Shown in pieces: positions 27,019 through 35,899 of a stretch of 64,000 bases of DNA (within the stretch, counting starts at the first letter, position 1; every line of letters starts with the position of its first letter). Under the pieces are notes generated by a model, which had not been told where the DNA came from, ran no database searches, and was given only the letters and a program-made list of their open reading frames with translations. Made by a program: the position numbers and the translations under genes. Source of the DNA: Burkholderia latens (GTDB lineage Bacteria > Pseudomonadota > Gammaproteobacteria > Burkholderiales > Burkholderiaceae); NCBI RefSeq assembly GCF_902499045.1, contig NZ_CABVPL010000010.1, forward strand, positions 1 through 64,000, given 5' to 3'.

Positions 27019-28221
27019 TCAGCTGTTAGCCCGACCAGACGACGGCGCCATGACGTCAGCCTGCGTAAGCATCGACTCTCCATATTGAGTCATTGCCGTC
27101 TCCCACGCTACGTCGCGATGAGCCGCCATGACCTGGATGTCCCTCCAGCGGCGTTGTATCGTGTTTTCCGACGTGAAAGTCGACGCGCCGGCGCGCTCGA
27201 CGATACGCCGTACGATGTCGACACAGCGATTCGCCAGATATGCGCGATCACGCCGTAGAGCAAGACAATCGGTTGCGTCGAGCGCCCGCCGGGCAACACC
27301 TGCGTCGTGCAGTCGCCCTATCAGCGACACGTACATGAGTCGCACGGCAGCAAGTTCGGCGGCAGCGTGCCCGACCCGCTCAGCCGCCCGATCGCGCGCT
27401 TTCGCGTCCGTGAGGCTCGAGTCGCGCAGCGTGGCGAGCCAGGCATCATACGCGCCCTCCGCCGCGCCAACGAGCGGCCCGACAATGGATGTCGTCACGT
27501 ACGGCACGACAGGCACGACATGCAGATACTCTCCCGCCCCCTCTTCTTCCCGAACGCCGAAGAGCTCTGCCAGCGGAGTCGCACAGCCGACATCCGCCAA
27601 ATGATCTATCTCGACATCTTGCGATCCGGTTGCACACATCCCGCTCGCCTGCCACGACGCTAGTGGCCTGACATGGCGACGCTCGACGAGCACGACCACC
27701 TTGTCTCCCGGTTCGACGCCCGGGTATCCGCTGCACGGCGCATTCAACATCAACCACGTCGCGTCTTCGATACCGGAGCTGAATCGCCAGCGCCCGGTCA
27801 CATGTATGCCGCCATCGATATAGGACAGACGACTTTGCGGCCCGGCCGACGCCGACGCAAAACGCTGGCGCACACCATTCCGATAAAGCTGCCTGACGCA
27901 GTTCGCCCCCGTCCGCATCGCGATCGCCGCGTGGCCGCCTAGCATCGCGATCATCCAGCCGGTTGACGCGCACCCTCTCGCAGCAATTCGGGAAGCCTCT
28001 ACGAGCGTTGGCCACGCCGACGTATCCGAAACCGAGCCCAGCGGCGAAAACAATTCGAGTACGCCACACGCGTGCAATTCGGCATAGGTTTCCGACGGCA
28101 ATCGTTTCGACCGTTCGGCCGCTACGGCGCGGCGCTCCCACACCGGCACATGGTCGCGGACCGCGTCGCATATCGCAGAATGCCGGCTGTCGAGGGCCGG
28201 CCACCACGAAGTTTCGTGCAT
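27019..28221 (-). CDS. Flavin-dependent monooxygenase of the acyl-CoA dehydrogenase fold
   Basis: 400 residues. The layout follows the class D monooxygenases (HsaA, DszC, nitrososynthase type): N-terminal helices, the middle beta domain (GGIHVTGRWRFSSGIEDATW), and a C-terminal helical domain ending RRWRDIQVMAAHRDVAWETA, with the Arg and His usual at the flavin site. Such enzymes use reduced flavin from a separate reductase to hydroxylate carbon or nitrogen. Last gene of the six-gene operon, 12 nt after the methyltransferase, so it is likely a tailoring step. The substrate is unknown. Confidence 0.85.
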   Translation of the reverse strand: MHETSWWPALDSRHSAICDAVRDHVPVWERRAVAAERSKRLPSETYAELHACGVLELFSPLGSVSDTSAWPTLVEASRIAARGCASTGWMIAMLGGHAAIAMRTGANCVRQLYRNGVRQRFASASAGPQSRLSYIDGGIHVTGRWRFSSGIEDATWLMLNAPCSGYPGVEPGDKVVVLVERRHVRPLASWQASGMCATGSQDVEIDHLADVGCATPLAELFGVREEEGAGEYLHVVPVVPYVTTSIVGPLVGAAEGAYDAWLATLRDSSLTDAKARDRAAERVGHAAAELAAVRLMYVSLIGRLHDAGVARRALDATDCLALRRDRAYLANRCVDIVRRIVERAGASTFTSENTIQRRWRDIQVMAAHRDVAWETAMTQYGESMLTQADVMAPSSGRANS

Positions 28222-28233
28222 GTCGATTCCCGT

Positions 28234-29223
28234 TCAGATACGTTGCCCGATACGCGACGCCTCAAAGCAGAACACGTCGGGCTGGTTGATCGGCCCAAGT
28301 GCCATCAGGAAGCGATCGACATGCTCGCGATCGTTCGACGCGACGAATTCGTAAAAATTGGTGCTGTTCCATAGCAGGTACACGTATTCAAAGTGTTCTC
28401 GCAGCGCCGATATGAACACGTCGAAGGTCACTTGCCCGTTTTCCATCTGTTCGAGCATCTGCTGTCGCTTCCACGCGATTTCCTCTTGCGTGAAGTATCG
28501 CGACTTGAACAGTTGATCCTTGACCTGCTCGCGGCGCTCGTACTCGTCGGCGTCCGGCTGATTCAGCTTTTCGAGAAAGAACGCGAGGCCGTCCGGCTTC
28601 ATGAACCGCTTCACGTGAGCGATCTGAGCAGCGCGATTCCTGGTATAGAACTGGAATGCGGCCATCTCATATGTCCAATCGAAACCGTCGCCGAACTTCG
28701 CGATGTCGCAAGCGGCAAGTTTCGTTTCGTCCAGCGCGAAGATCGACTCGGGGAAGAATCGCGACGATGCAGGATCAGCATCGCGAACGAAGTGCGGTTC
28801 GTTCGCCACGTTAGGCGACGTCGTAAGCGTGCGAATTCGGCCGCCCGAGCGCCGCGCGAGCGTCCTCGCGCAGGTCCCGTCGAACGCATCCACTTCGAGC
28901 AAGCTGAAGCGTCGTGCTTGGCCTGGTTGATGCGCGACGCGATGCAGCGCAACGCCCACCCGTGCCAACTCCTCGAGAACGTGAGGGACGCTGCCGAGGA
29001 AATGACGGAACAGGGGCCCCGCCGCAGCGACCATCGCATCGTGGTAGTCGACGACCTCCTGATCCGCGATCTGGCCGCGAATGGGACTCTCGATCGATCG
29101 AGACGGCACCTGCGTCGTGCCTGTGGCGAGGCTATTGAAGTGGCCGGCAAGGCGGATCATTGCCGTCTGCCGCCAGTCTTCGACACCTTGTTCCAGCGGG
29201 CGTGCATGCGGATACTCGGACAT
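28234..29223 (-). CDS. SAM-dependent methyltransferase-like protein of the biosynthetic operon
   Basis: 329 residues from the ATG at 29223, with AAAGGA seven nt upstream. The centre has a Rossmann-like SAM core in unusual form (FSLLEVDAFDGTCARTLA), then HVKRFMKPDGLAFFLEKL, typical of the post-motif III strand of class I methyltransferases. The motif I glycines (GxGxG) are replaced by DAFDGT, so activity is less certain. The C-terminal FEYVYLLWNSTNFYEFVAS is unlike standard O-methyltransferases. It lies between the ligase (20 nt) and the monooxygenase. Confidence 0.7.
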   Translation of the reverse strand: MSEYPHARPLEQGVEDWRQTAMIRLAGHFNSLATGTTQVPSRSIESPIRGQIADQEVVDYHDAMVAAAGPLFRHFLGSVPHVLEELARVGVALHRVAHQPGQARRFSLLEVDAFDGTCARTLARRSGGRIRTLTTSPNVANEPHFVRDADPASSRFFPESIFALDETKLAACDIAKFGDGFDWTYEMAAFQFYTRNRAAQIAHVKRFMKPDGLAFFLEKLNQPDADEYERREQVKDQLFKSRYFTQEEIAWKRQQMLEQMENGQVTFDVFISALREHFEYVYLLWNSTNFYEFVASNDREHVDRFLMALGPINQPDVFCFEASRIGQRI

Positions 29224-29243
29224 TCTGTTTTCCTTTACGGTGT

Positions 29244-30773
29244 TCAGACGAGACCTTTTCCTGTCGATTTCCCTGACTGGGATCGCGGCAAGCGTCCGAC
29301 AATCTCGAACGCCGCCGGCACCATATGCCAGTCGATGCGTGCGCCACAGTACTCGGCGAGTTCTCCGTCCAGGACCGTGCGCCCCGGCTCCAGCACGACG
29401 AATGCCTTGGGCAGATGCCCCATGCACTCGTCAGGCACCGGGACGACGATCGCCTCCGCGACCGCCGGATGCGAGATCAGGCAGCGCTCGACGTCGCGCG
29501 GATTCACGTTCCATGCACCGCGCACGAAAATGTCGTCCTTGCGCCCGACGTAGTGGAGATCGCCTTCGGCGTCGAGTCGGAACAGATCACCGGTCTTCAG
29601 CATCCGTGTACCATTCGCCAAGGTCGCGAATGCCGCCGCAGTCGCTTCAGGCATCGCCCAATACTCGAGCATCGTGAACGGTGCACTCACCCAAAGCTCT
29701 CCCACTTGCCCAGGATCCGCGACTGGCTCGCCATCGTCTCCGACGACAAGCACGGTAACGCCCGCCAACGGCTTGCCGACCGACGTGGGTTTGCGAAGCA
29801 GTTCCTGCGGCGGCAGGAAGCTGATCCGCTTGCATTCGGTCATCCCGTAGTTCGAATAGAACAGCACGTCCGGCAACGCGGAACGAATCCGCTCGATATG
29901 TTTGGGATGCAGCGCCTGGCCGCTACTCGAGATGTAGCGCAGCGACGGGACACGCGCTTGCCACGTCGGATCGGCGCGAGACAGGACAAAGATGACCGGC
30001 GGAAACACGTGCAGCGCCGTCACCCGCTCACGCTCGATTACATTGAGTACGTGTTCCGGTGTTTCCGGCGCAACACGCTCAATCACCGCGGTTGCCCCGC
30101 GGTACAGCGGCATCAGCACGTTATAGACGCCATAGTCGGACGCTAGCGTCGAATAGCTCAATACCGCGTCGTCGGGGCCCATATCGAGATACGATGTGAC
30201 GCTTTCGCATGCAGCCGTCATGATCCGGTGATTGACCAGTACCCCCTTCGGCGCGTAGGTCGAGCCCGTCGTATAAAAAATCGACACCGGGTGCTCGGTC
30301 GTGAACGAGCGCTCCGGTGCATCGGAGCGCGACGTGTCGATCTTCCCGAAATCGACGATACGGACATCGCGTTCGTCCGCCGTGCCAAGAACGACCGCCC
30401 ACTCCAACTTCGCGGCATCGCAAATTCTTCCCAAGCCAACGGTTCGATCCGTTACCAGCACTTTCGCGCCTGCATGCTGCAATTGGTGGATCAGCTTGTC
30501 GTCGCTCAGCGTGTGATGCGTGGCCGCCGTCACCGCGCCAATGCGCAGGCAGCCCAGATAGACTGCAACAATTGCCGGCGAGAATGATGCAAACAGGCCA
30601 ACACGATCGCCTGCGCATACGCCAAGCGCGAGCAGTGCTCGCGCAGCCCGCTCTGTTTCGCGCTCGAGCGCCTGATAAGTTGTGGGTCGGCCGTCGACAA
30701 CGAGTGCGATTTTGTGCGGAAATCGTCGCGCTTGCCTGACGATCGCGTCGTCGAGGAATACGGGATGCGTCAC
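29244..30773 (-). CDS. AMP-forming acyl/aryl-CoA ligase-like enzyme
   Basis: 509 residues with a GTG start at 30773, chosen because AGGAGG lies four nt upstream and the start overlaps the preceding gene's stop (GTGA). ANL-superfamily motifs are in order: P-loop FYTTGSTYAPKG, YGMTE (A5), KTGDLF (A7), GRKDDIFVRG (A8), and the C-terminal Lys region QSGKSTGK. It adenylates a carboxylic acid and usually passes it to CoA or a carrier. No carrier domain is attached, and none was found nearby. In the operon it would activate an acid building block. Confidence 0.9.
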   Translation of the reverse strand: MTHPVFLDDAIVRQARRFPHKIALVVDGRPTTYQALERETERAARALLALGVCAGDRVGLFASFSPAIVAVYLGCLRIGAVTAATHHTLSDDKLIHQLQHAGAKVLVTDRTVGLGRICDAAKLEWAVVLGTADERDVRIVDFGKIDTSRSDAPERSFTTEHPVSIFYTTGSTYAPKGVLVNHRIMTAACESVTSYLDMGPDDAVLSYSTLASDYGVYNVLMPLYRGATAVIERVAPETPEHVLNVIERERVTALHVFPPVIFVLSRADPTWQARVPSLRYISSSGQALHPKHIERIRSALPDVLFYSNYGMTECKRISFLPPQELLRKPTSVGKPLAGVTVLVVGDDGEPVADPGQVGELWVSAPFTMLEYWAMPEATAAAFATLANGTRMLKTGDLFRLDAEGDLHYVGRKDDIFVRGAWNVNPRDVERCLISHPAVAEAIVVPVPDECMGHLPKAFVVLEPGRTVLDGELAEYCGARIDWHMVPAAFEIVGRLPRSQSGKSTGKGLV

Positions 30774-31462
30774 CGAACCTCCTGAGCATGTTTGCGCGCA
30801 CAGACAGAGACATAGGTTCCCTGCCAGACGTACGGAGCGATCGGCATGTCCGCAGCGTCCGTCAGAGGCCAGGTCTGTCGATCGAAGAAATGTCGAGTCC
30901 ACGTCACATCGAAGGCGGTGAGCCATCTCCTGAAGAGCGCTTCTGCCTCCGGTATCGACACCCCCGCCTCCTTGTCCCAGACGAATGGCTCTCCGGTCGC
31001 CGCGAAATGACGTGTCAAGTCGGACAGCAGATCGACAAACAGCCAACCACCCGGCTTCACCGCCCGTACGATCTTCGCCATCACGTCCGCAAGTTCGTCT
31101 TTCGTGAAGAAGTGCAATACCTCCGAGCAAACGACGACGTCGAACGCGCTGTGCTCGGGCTCGTATTCGAGAATATCGGCCTGGATGAACGTCAACTCGG
31201 ACAATTTCCGATTTGCCTTCCCGGTAATTGCCAGGCTGTCTACCATGTCCACGCCCGTCAGACTCAATCCTTTACCAGCCAATGCCACGAGGTTACGACC
31301 GTCTCCGCATCCGAGTTCAAGGGCTCGCCCTGGTCGCGCCGGGATCATGTCCAGGAATGCAGCGACTTCATCGCGCACGGTGCCGAAAACGGGCTTCGTG
31401 TCGCCAGCGCCGTATTCCTTGCTGTACCACTGTTTCAGGATCGACGTTTCGACCACTCTCAT
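30770..31462 (-). CDS. Class I SAM-dependent methyltransferase
   Basis: 230 residues. SAM motif I is ELGCGDGRN (about residues 49-57), acidic loop TGVDMVD, motif II-like FDVVVCSEVLHFF and motif III VKPGGWLFVDL. The overall form resembles TehB/UbiG-type small-molecule methyltransferases. It overlaps the ligase start by 4 nt, so the two are translated together. In the operon it probably N- or O-methylates the product. Confidence 0.9.
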   Translation of the reverse strand: MRVVETSILKQWYSKEYGAGDTKPVFGTVRDEVAAFLDMIPARPGRALELGCGDGRNLVALAGKGLSLTGVDMVDSLAITGKANRKLSELTFIQADILEYEPEHSAFDVVVCSEVLHFFTKDELADVMAKIVRAVKPGGWLFVDLLSDLTRHFAATGEPFVWDKEAGVSIPEAEALFRRWLTAFDVTWTRHFFDRQTWPLTDAADMPIAPYVWQGTYVSVCARKHAQEVR

Positions 31463-31522
31463 TTTGCATCCCTAATTTAATTTCGGGTTTTCCTGCCTAT
31501 CGAGAACGCCCGGCGTCAGGCG

Positions 31523-32728
31523 TCAGTCCGAAACACCTGCAGTCGATCGGGTTCGGGCGGCGCCAACGGCGACGACCACGCCGCCCAGTATCGCCATGCC
31601 GATCGCGGTCAGCGTCACGACTAGCGCAACGCGCCCGTGACCGGAGAAGAGCCCCACAAGCAGCCCGGCCAGCGGCTGCGTCGCGTTATTCAGCAGAACG
31701 ATGACCCCCGTCGTCTTGCCGTAGTCCCGAGGGGGAATGATGGCCTGTCGTGCGCTGCGTATGTACACGTTGAACATCTTGTCGAAACCGATGACCATCA
31801 GGAAACCGGCAACGTACATCGCAATCGAATTCGACATGCCCATCACGAGGCCGCCCGTTGCAATCGCAACGAATGCGACAATTCCGAGCCGCACACGCGA
31901 TACTTCGATACGCGCGACGAACAACAGGATCACGACCGTCGCGGCGGCGCCCGCCACCTGCAGTCCGGCATAGAAACCGTCGGACTGCTGAAACGCACCG
32001 GTAACCATTGCAGCCGCTGTCGCAAGTGTCGTCCCGATCACGAGGTTTTCCGCCGCCGCAAGCAGGACCAACCGCAAGAGCCCCGGCAGCGTAACGACAT
32101 GCCGCAGTGCCACGCCAAACGGCGCATACCACGGCCCCGCCGAGCGTTCGGGAGACGCAATGCGCGCCGTGCTGGTTCGTTGCCATACGAATGTCAGCAA
32201 ATCCGCCGCAACAAACAGTAGCGCCGCGCAAGCGACGGCCCACTCCCAATTGCGGAATCCAAGCAGCGCCGCCGCAATGATCGGCCCGAGCACGACACCC
32301 AACTGATCGGCGAGTTGCGTGTAGGACAGCACTTTTTCGAAGCGCTGCTGCGGAAAAATCTGGGGCAGCAGCACCTCACGAGCGACGAGGCCCTGGCTCG
32401 TGAGTGCGCCGCATATGGCTGACAACGCGATCAGCCATCCGATTCCGCTCCAGGCGATATAGCCGGCGATACCGACCAAGCAAGCGGCAGCGCGACTGGT
32501 CTGGCTCACGCGCAGCACGCGAATCGGTGACACGCGGTCGCTCAGTGCGCCGCAGATCGGGAAGGCAATGAATCTCGGGAGCGCTTCAATGAAAAAAGCG
32601 AGTCCGGACCACGTCGCTTTCTGAGTGATCTGAAAGACGACGAGCGGTACCAGAAAGAGCAGCATCTGGTCTGCAAGACGCGACAGAAAGAGAGAGCCCA
32701 AAAAGGCCGGCTGATCGACGCGCTTCAC
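31523..32728 (-). CDS. MFS transporter, EntS-like exporter
   Basis: 401 residues with twelve predicted transmembrane helices. The loop 2-3 motif is GALSDRVSPIRVLR, and the protein has the organisation of EntS-type exporters that move siderophores or other secondary metabolites out of the cell. It lies in the middle of the six-gene operon and so probably exports the cluster's product, giving self-resistance. 60 nt separate it from the methyltransferase and 60 nt from the cupin gene. Confidence 0.88.
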   Translation of the reverse strand: MKRVDQPAFLGSLFLSRLADQMLLFLVPLVVFQITQKATWSGLAFFIEALPRFIAFPICGALSDRVSPIRVLRVSQTSRAAACLVGIAGYIAWSGIGWLIALSAICGALTSQGLVAREVLLPQIFPQQRFEKVLSYTQLADQLGVVLGPIIAAALLGFRNWEWAVACAALLFVAADLLTFVWQRTSTARIASPERSAGPWYAPFGVALRHVVTLPGLLRLVLLAAAENLVIGTTLATAAAMVTGAFQQSDGFYAGLQVAGAAATVVILLFVARIEVSRVRLGIVAFVAIATGGLVMGMSNSIAMYVAGFLMVIGFDKMFNVYIRSARQAIIPPRDYGKTTGVIVLLNNATQPLAGLLVGLFSGHGRVALVVTLTAIGMAILGGVVVAVGAARTRSTAGVSD

Positions 32729-32788
32729 GCGTATGCCCTCGCAAAATTGATCGGAACGCGTGCCGAGTACGCCTCCTCCACTAGACGC

Positions 32789-33175
32789 TCAGTACGTCGA
32801 TCCGGACGCGCCGTCGAGCTTGTGCCGCTCGTTACCACGCAGCGGCGGATTGAACACGCTCACGAGCACAAGATCCTCGTCCTTGCCGCCTCTCAGATAA
32901 TGCAGGTCGTGCCTGTCGAGTGCGTACATATCTCCCGGCCGGATCGGGTATACGTTCCCGTCCGCATCCTCCACTTCGCCGTGACCCGCGATGCAGTAGC
33001 ACGCTTCCAGATGATTCCTGTATTGCAACAGCGACTCCGTACCCGCCCGTACCACTGTGTGGCAGATCGTGTAGCCGAAGCCGTCGCGCTCGGTCAGTAG
33101 CCGATGACTCGTGCCGGCGCCCCACTCAACAAAACACTCCGTTCTCTCAACGTCCGACAGACTGTGCACAAACAT
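32789..33175 (-). CDS. Ectoine-synthase-like (EctC) cupin enzyme
   Basis: 128 residues, the full EctC length, with ACGGAG eight nt before the ATG. EctC landmarks are present: [38 protein letters not shown] and SVFNPPLRG. In known EctC structures the metal is held by a Glu, a Tyr and a His equivalent to those in HLEA, MYAL and DLHY, all retained. EctC closes N-acetyl-diaminobutyrate to ectoine. No ectA or ectB is present; instead the gene leads an operon with ligase, methyltransferases and exporter, so the substrate is probably different. Confidence 0.88.
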   Translation of the reverse strand: MFVHSLSDVERTECFVEWGAGTSHRLLTERDGFGYTICHTVVRAGTESLLQYRNHLEACYCIAGHGEVEDADGNVYPIRPGDMYALDRHDLHYLRGGKDEDLVLVSVFNPPLRGNERHKLDGASGSTY

Positions 33176-33318
33176 CGTTTACTCCGTTTTCACAACGTGT
33201 TGGAAAAGGGACATGCACGCACCGACGCCTCGCATGATTCTGCAACGCCGCGCCCTCGACTGTAGTTTTATTACAAACACAACATCCGAATCGCCAATCA
33301 AGACAAGTAGGCCGATGT

Positions 33319-33352
33319 AGTATAAATACAGATTTTGAGCTCAAACAATCTG
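33319..33352 (-). promoter_or_regulatory. Putative promoter overlapped by a 24-bp dyad, upstream of the ectC-like operon
   Basis: On the minus strand TTGTTT (33348-33343) and TATACT (33324-33319) are separated by 18 bases, a plausible sigma-70 promoter about 145 bases before the cupin gene. An inverted repeat covers it: CAGATT (33329-33334) with AATCTG (33347-33352), enclosing the palindrome TTGAGCTCAA (33335-33344). Such overlap suggests a repressor or activator operator. No dedicated regulator gene lies in the cluster. Confidence 0.4.
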
Positions 33353-33819
33353 TCAGCTTTACGGGTAAACCGTAGACAATCTCGTGACATCTGGATTTTG
33401 TATGTAACCAAACTACAGCGAGAGATCAAATGAAGGCAGATCAGTCATCGGCCGTTTAGTAGTTTTTCTACAACAAGGATTGCTCGTGTTCGGACGGGTT
33501 GTCGGCAACGAATCCGGACTTGCAATCCAGCGGCCGCGACGCGATTGCACCAATGCCACTGGCCACCCCTCGAGCCTGGCCGGCGCATCGGACAGCCACC
33601 GCATGTCACGACCACGCATCCGTGCCTCGATCTCGTCATGCGACCAGCAAGGCATTGCAGCGTACGACACCACTAAAGTAAGCGTTTGTCAGTGAGGGCA
33701 GCCGGTCCACATGGATGGTTGCAATTCGGGTTGACGACAAAAAACGTGCATGCTGCCTACACGCGCAGGCCGACAGTGGACGGGGAATGTGAAAGTATCA
33801 GCTAACGCACTGATTCGAC

Positions 33820-33866
33820 TGGCCCGCCCTACACGATTCGAACGTGTGACCTACGGCTTAGAAGGC
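33820..33866 (-). other. 3' half of a tRNA-Arg(TCT) gene: attachment-site scar
   Basis: The minus strand reads GCCTTCTAAGCC (anticodon loop CTTCTAA, anticodon TCT), GTAGGTCACACGTTCGAATC (T-arm with TTCGAAT) and GTGTAGGGCGGGCCA, ending in the encoded CCA. This is the 3' 47 bases of tRNA-Arg(TCT); the 5' half (acceptor strand, D-arm) is absent, so it is not a working tRNA. It lies 186 bases before an integrase gene and is best read as an att site formed by integration into a tRNA 3' end. Confidence 0.8.
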
Positions 33867-34052
33867 AGCATAAATTCTTTCCGCATTGGTTCACTGAGAT
33901 CCACCTGAAAACACCATTACCACTATAAATCAATCACTTACAGGATTTCCACTTCCTGTTCGGTCCGGCGAACTTCGTAGAGTTCTACTCGAGTAGTGTA
34001 GACCTAGTGTAGACTCGTACCGTCACTTTGCCATCTGCAGTGGAGGGCGAAA

Positions 34053-35474
34053 ATGCTGACGGAACGGACCATCGCAGCGGCCATCCAGGAGGCCCGTCGT
34101 TCAGAGAAAGTCTGCTGGTTGCACGAATCCCGCGGGCGAGGACAAGGTGCGTTATCGCTCAAGATCTCCGCATCGGGTACGGCTGCGTGGTATTACCGGT
34201 ACTCCGTGGAACGCCGAAACAAATATTTCCCGCTCGGCGCCTACGGCGACCAGTCCGATCGACTGACGCTCGCCGATGCACGGCTCCAGTGCAGCAACGC
34301 CGCCGCGAAGCGTCAGTCTGTTGCCGGCGGCGATCTGCACGCGAACGCGCGCGCAGCAGTAGCTGCGGAACGCATACGAAAAGAGAACGAATCGCGCGTT
34401 GCGGCTGAGGCTGCAGCCGAGGCGCTAGCGAAAACAAAGTTCACGCTCCAAGCGTTGATGGACGCCTACATCTCACATCTGAAAGGTAGAGGTAAACCGA
34501 GCGCGGGCGATGTCAAACGGATGGTCACTTTGCACGTCTATGACGCATTTCCGAAATACGCGATGTCACCCGCGAAAGATCTCACGCGCGAGCAAGCAAC
34601 TGAAATCTTCCGAAGGCTGGTCGAGGCTGGCAAAGGTCGGACGGCCGGGAAAGTACGGACGTCGTTGCATGCGGCTTTTGAATTGGCACTAGGTATCGAT
34701 GGTGACGCGGCAGCTCCGGCAACCATGACCGGGTTCGGCATTGTGTTCAACCCAATTGCCGCTACAAAAGCGCTAAACCAGTTCAACCGTGTGGGACAGC
34801 GCCACCTTTCTAGTTCCGAGTTCCATGCGTTCTGGCGACGCCTCTCACAAACAGACGGGCTCGCAGCGGCCGCGGTGAGGGTCGCAGTGCTCGCCGGCGC
34901 GCAGCGTATTGCGCAACTCTTGCGAGCGGAACGTCCGGATTACAACTGCGACACAAAAATCCTGACACTATTCGATCACAAAGGACGACGACAGACACCA
35001 CGCCGCCACGACATCCCGTTGCCCGCCCGGGCCGCCGCCATCGTCGAACGATGTCTTTCCAACATTCAGAATGACGCCGAAGACCAACGAATATTCGGCA
35101 CGACGGTGCCCGACACTGTGAGTGACGTGATATCGAAAATATCTGCTGCAATGATTGCCAGTAGGGAAGCCGTTGCGGGATTCGGGTGGACCGATATCCG
35201 GCGCACCGTCGAAACACTGCTGATCGAAGAGCTCCGCGTATCGAAGGACCTCCGTTCACAAATCCTGTCCCACGGACTCGGGGGGGTTCAAAGCAGGCAC
35301 TATGACCGCGCCGATTACACCCGCCAGATTCGGCCGATTTTGGCTCGCTGGGAGGCATGGGTCATAAGCAAGAAGATCATCGGTTCAAATACCGTATTCC
35401 ACGTACAGCCGGAACGAAGAAAGCAACGGAATCGTCACAGAGTACCGCTATTGCCCACGCGCGTCATGCTATGA
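34053..35474 (+). CDS. Tyrosine recombinase / genomic-island integrase
   Basis: 473 residues. The N-terminus has the DUF4102-type arm-binding form (GALSLKISASGTAAWYYRYS) of P4-like integrases, followed by a core-binding SAM-like domain. Catalytic residues: box I Arg in AGAQRIAQLLRAE, second Arg in WTDIRRTVET (the usual His is Thr, which I believe is common in this subfamily), LSHGLGG with its His, and the nucleophile Tyr in RHYDR. The C-terminal tail is basic. It sits next to the tRNA-Arg fragment and is presumably the enzyme that used it. Confidence 0.92.
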   Translation: MLTERTIAAAIQEARRSEKVCWLHESRGRGQGALSLKISASGTAAWYYRYSVERRNKYFPLGAYGDQSDRLTLADARLQCSNAAAKRQSVAGGDLHANARAAVAAERIRKENESRVAAEAAAEALAKTKFTLQALMDAYISHLKGRGKPSAGDVKRMVTLHVYDAFPKYAMSPAKDLTREQATEIFRRLVEAGKGRTAGKVRTSLHAAFELALGIDGDAAAPATMTGFGIVFNPIAATKALNQFNRVGQRHLSSSEFHAFWRRLSQTDGLAAAAVRVAVLAGAQRIAQLLRAERPDYNCDTKILTLFDHKGRRQTPRRHDIPLPARAAAIVERCLSNIQNDAEDQRIFGTTVPDTVSDVISKISAAMIASREAVAGFGWTDIRRTVETLLIEELRVSKDLRSQILSHGLGGVQSRHYDRADYTRQIRPILARWEAWVISKKIIGSNTVFHVQPERRKQRNRHRVPLLPTRVML

Positions 35475-35899
35475 GCGCACGCGGTCGGTCATGATCTGGT
35501 TTGGAAGCAGCGGCACATCGCATTGCGCTCAAACTCTCGGGCCGTTGTCTAGCGCGAACGCGGGACCGAACGACGTTGCGTCAACCCACTCACCGCACAA
35601 AAACCCACGTTACGACATAGCCACATGGTCCTATGCGCCCCTCTATCGTAGCGGCTCAATAGGTGTGTCCCGGCCTTAGGTGAGCTACGTGCAAAAATCC
35701 AAATCCTGGCTGGATTCCGATAAGATAATATCGACGCGAGACGCACTACCTGACTGGTCACGGAATTCCGCCGCAGGTAGAACCACCGACGCATTGACCA
35801 ACGCAGTATCAAGCTCGTTCGGTTGGCGACGCGGCAGATCGTCAAAGTGATTCATATGCCCAGCCGGTCTGACGATGCCCATTCTTTAAACGCGCCTGA
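35475..35899. other. Non-coding stretch after the integrase
   Basis: About 425 bases with only short frames (62-98 codons) on either strand that show no family features. Probably decayed island sequence. Confidence 0.4.

Larger units (their letters stand above)
33176..34052. other. Intergenic region with promoter, attachment scar and no supported gene
   Basis: About 880 bases that are clearly less G+C-rich than the core. It holds the operon promoter and dyad (33319-33352) and the tRNA-Arg fragment (33820-33866). Frames of 60-86 codons at 33413-33695 on both strands have no recognisable content. Confidence 0.5.

Noticed and set aside
27963-28289. Plus-strand frames opposite the monooxygenase
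   Set aside because: Antisense to a gene with clear class D monooxygenase features.
33820-33866. A working tRNA-Arg gene
   Set aside because: Only the anticodon loop, T-arm and acceptor 3' strand are present; the D-arm and 5' acceptor strand are missing to the right.
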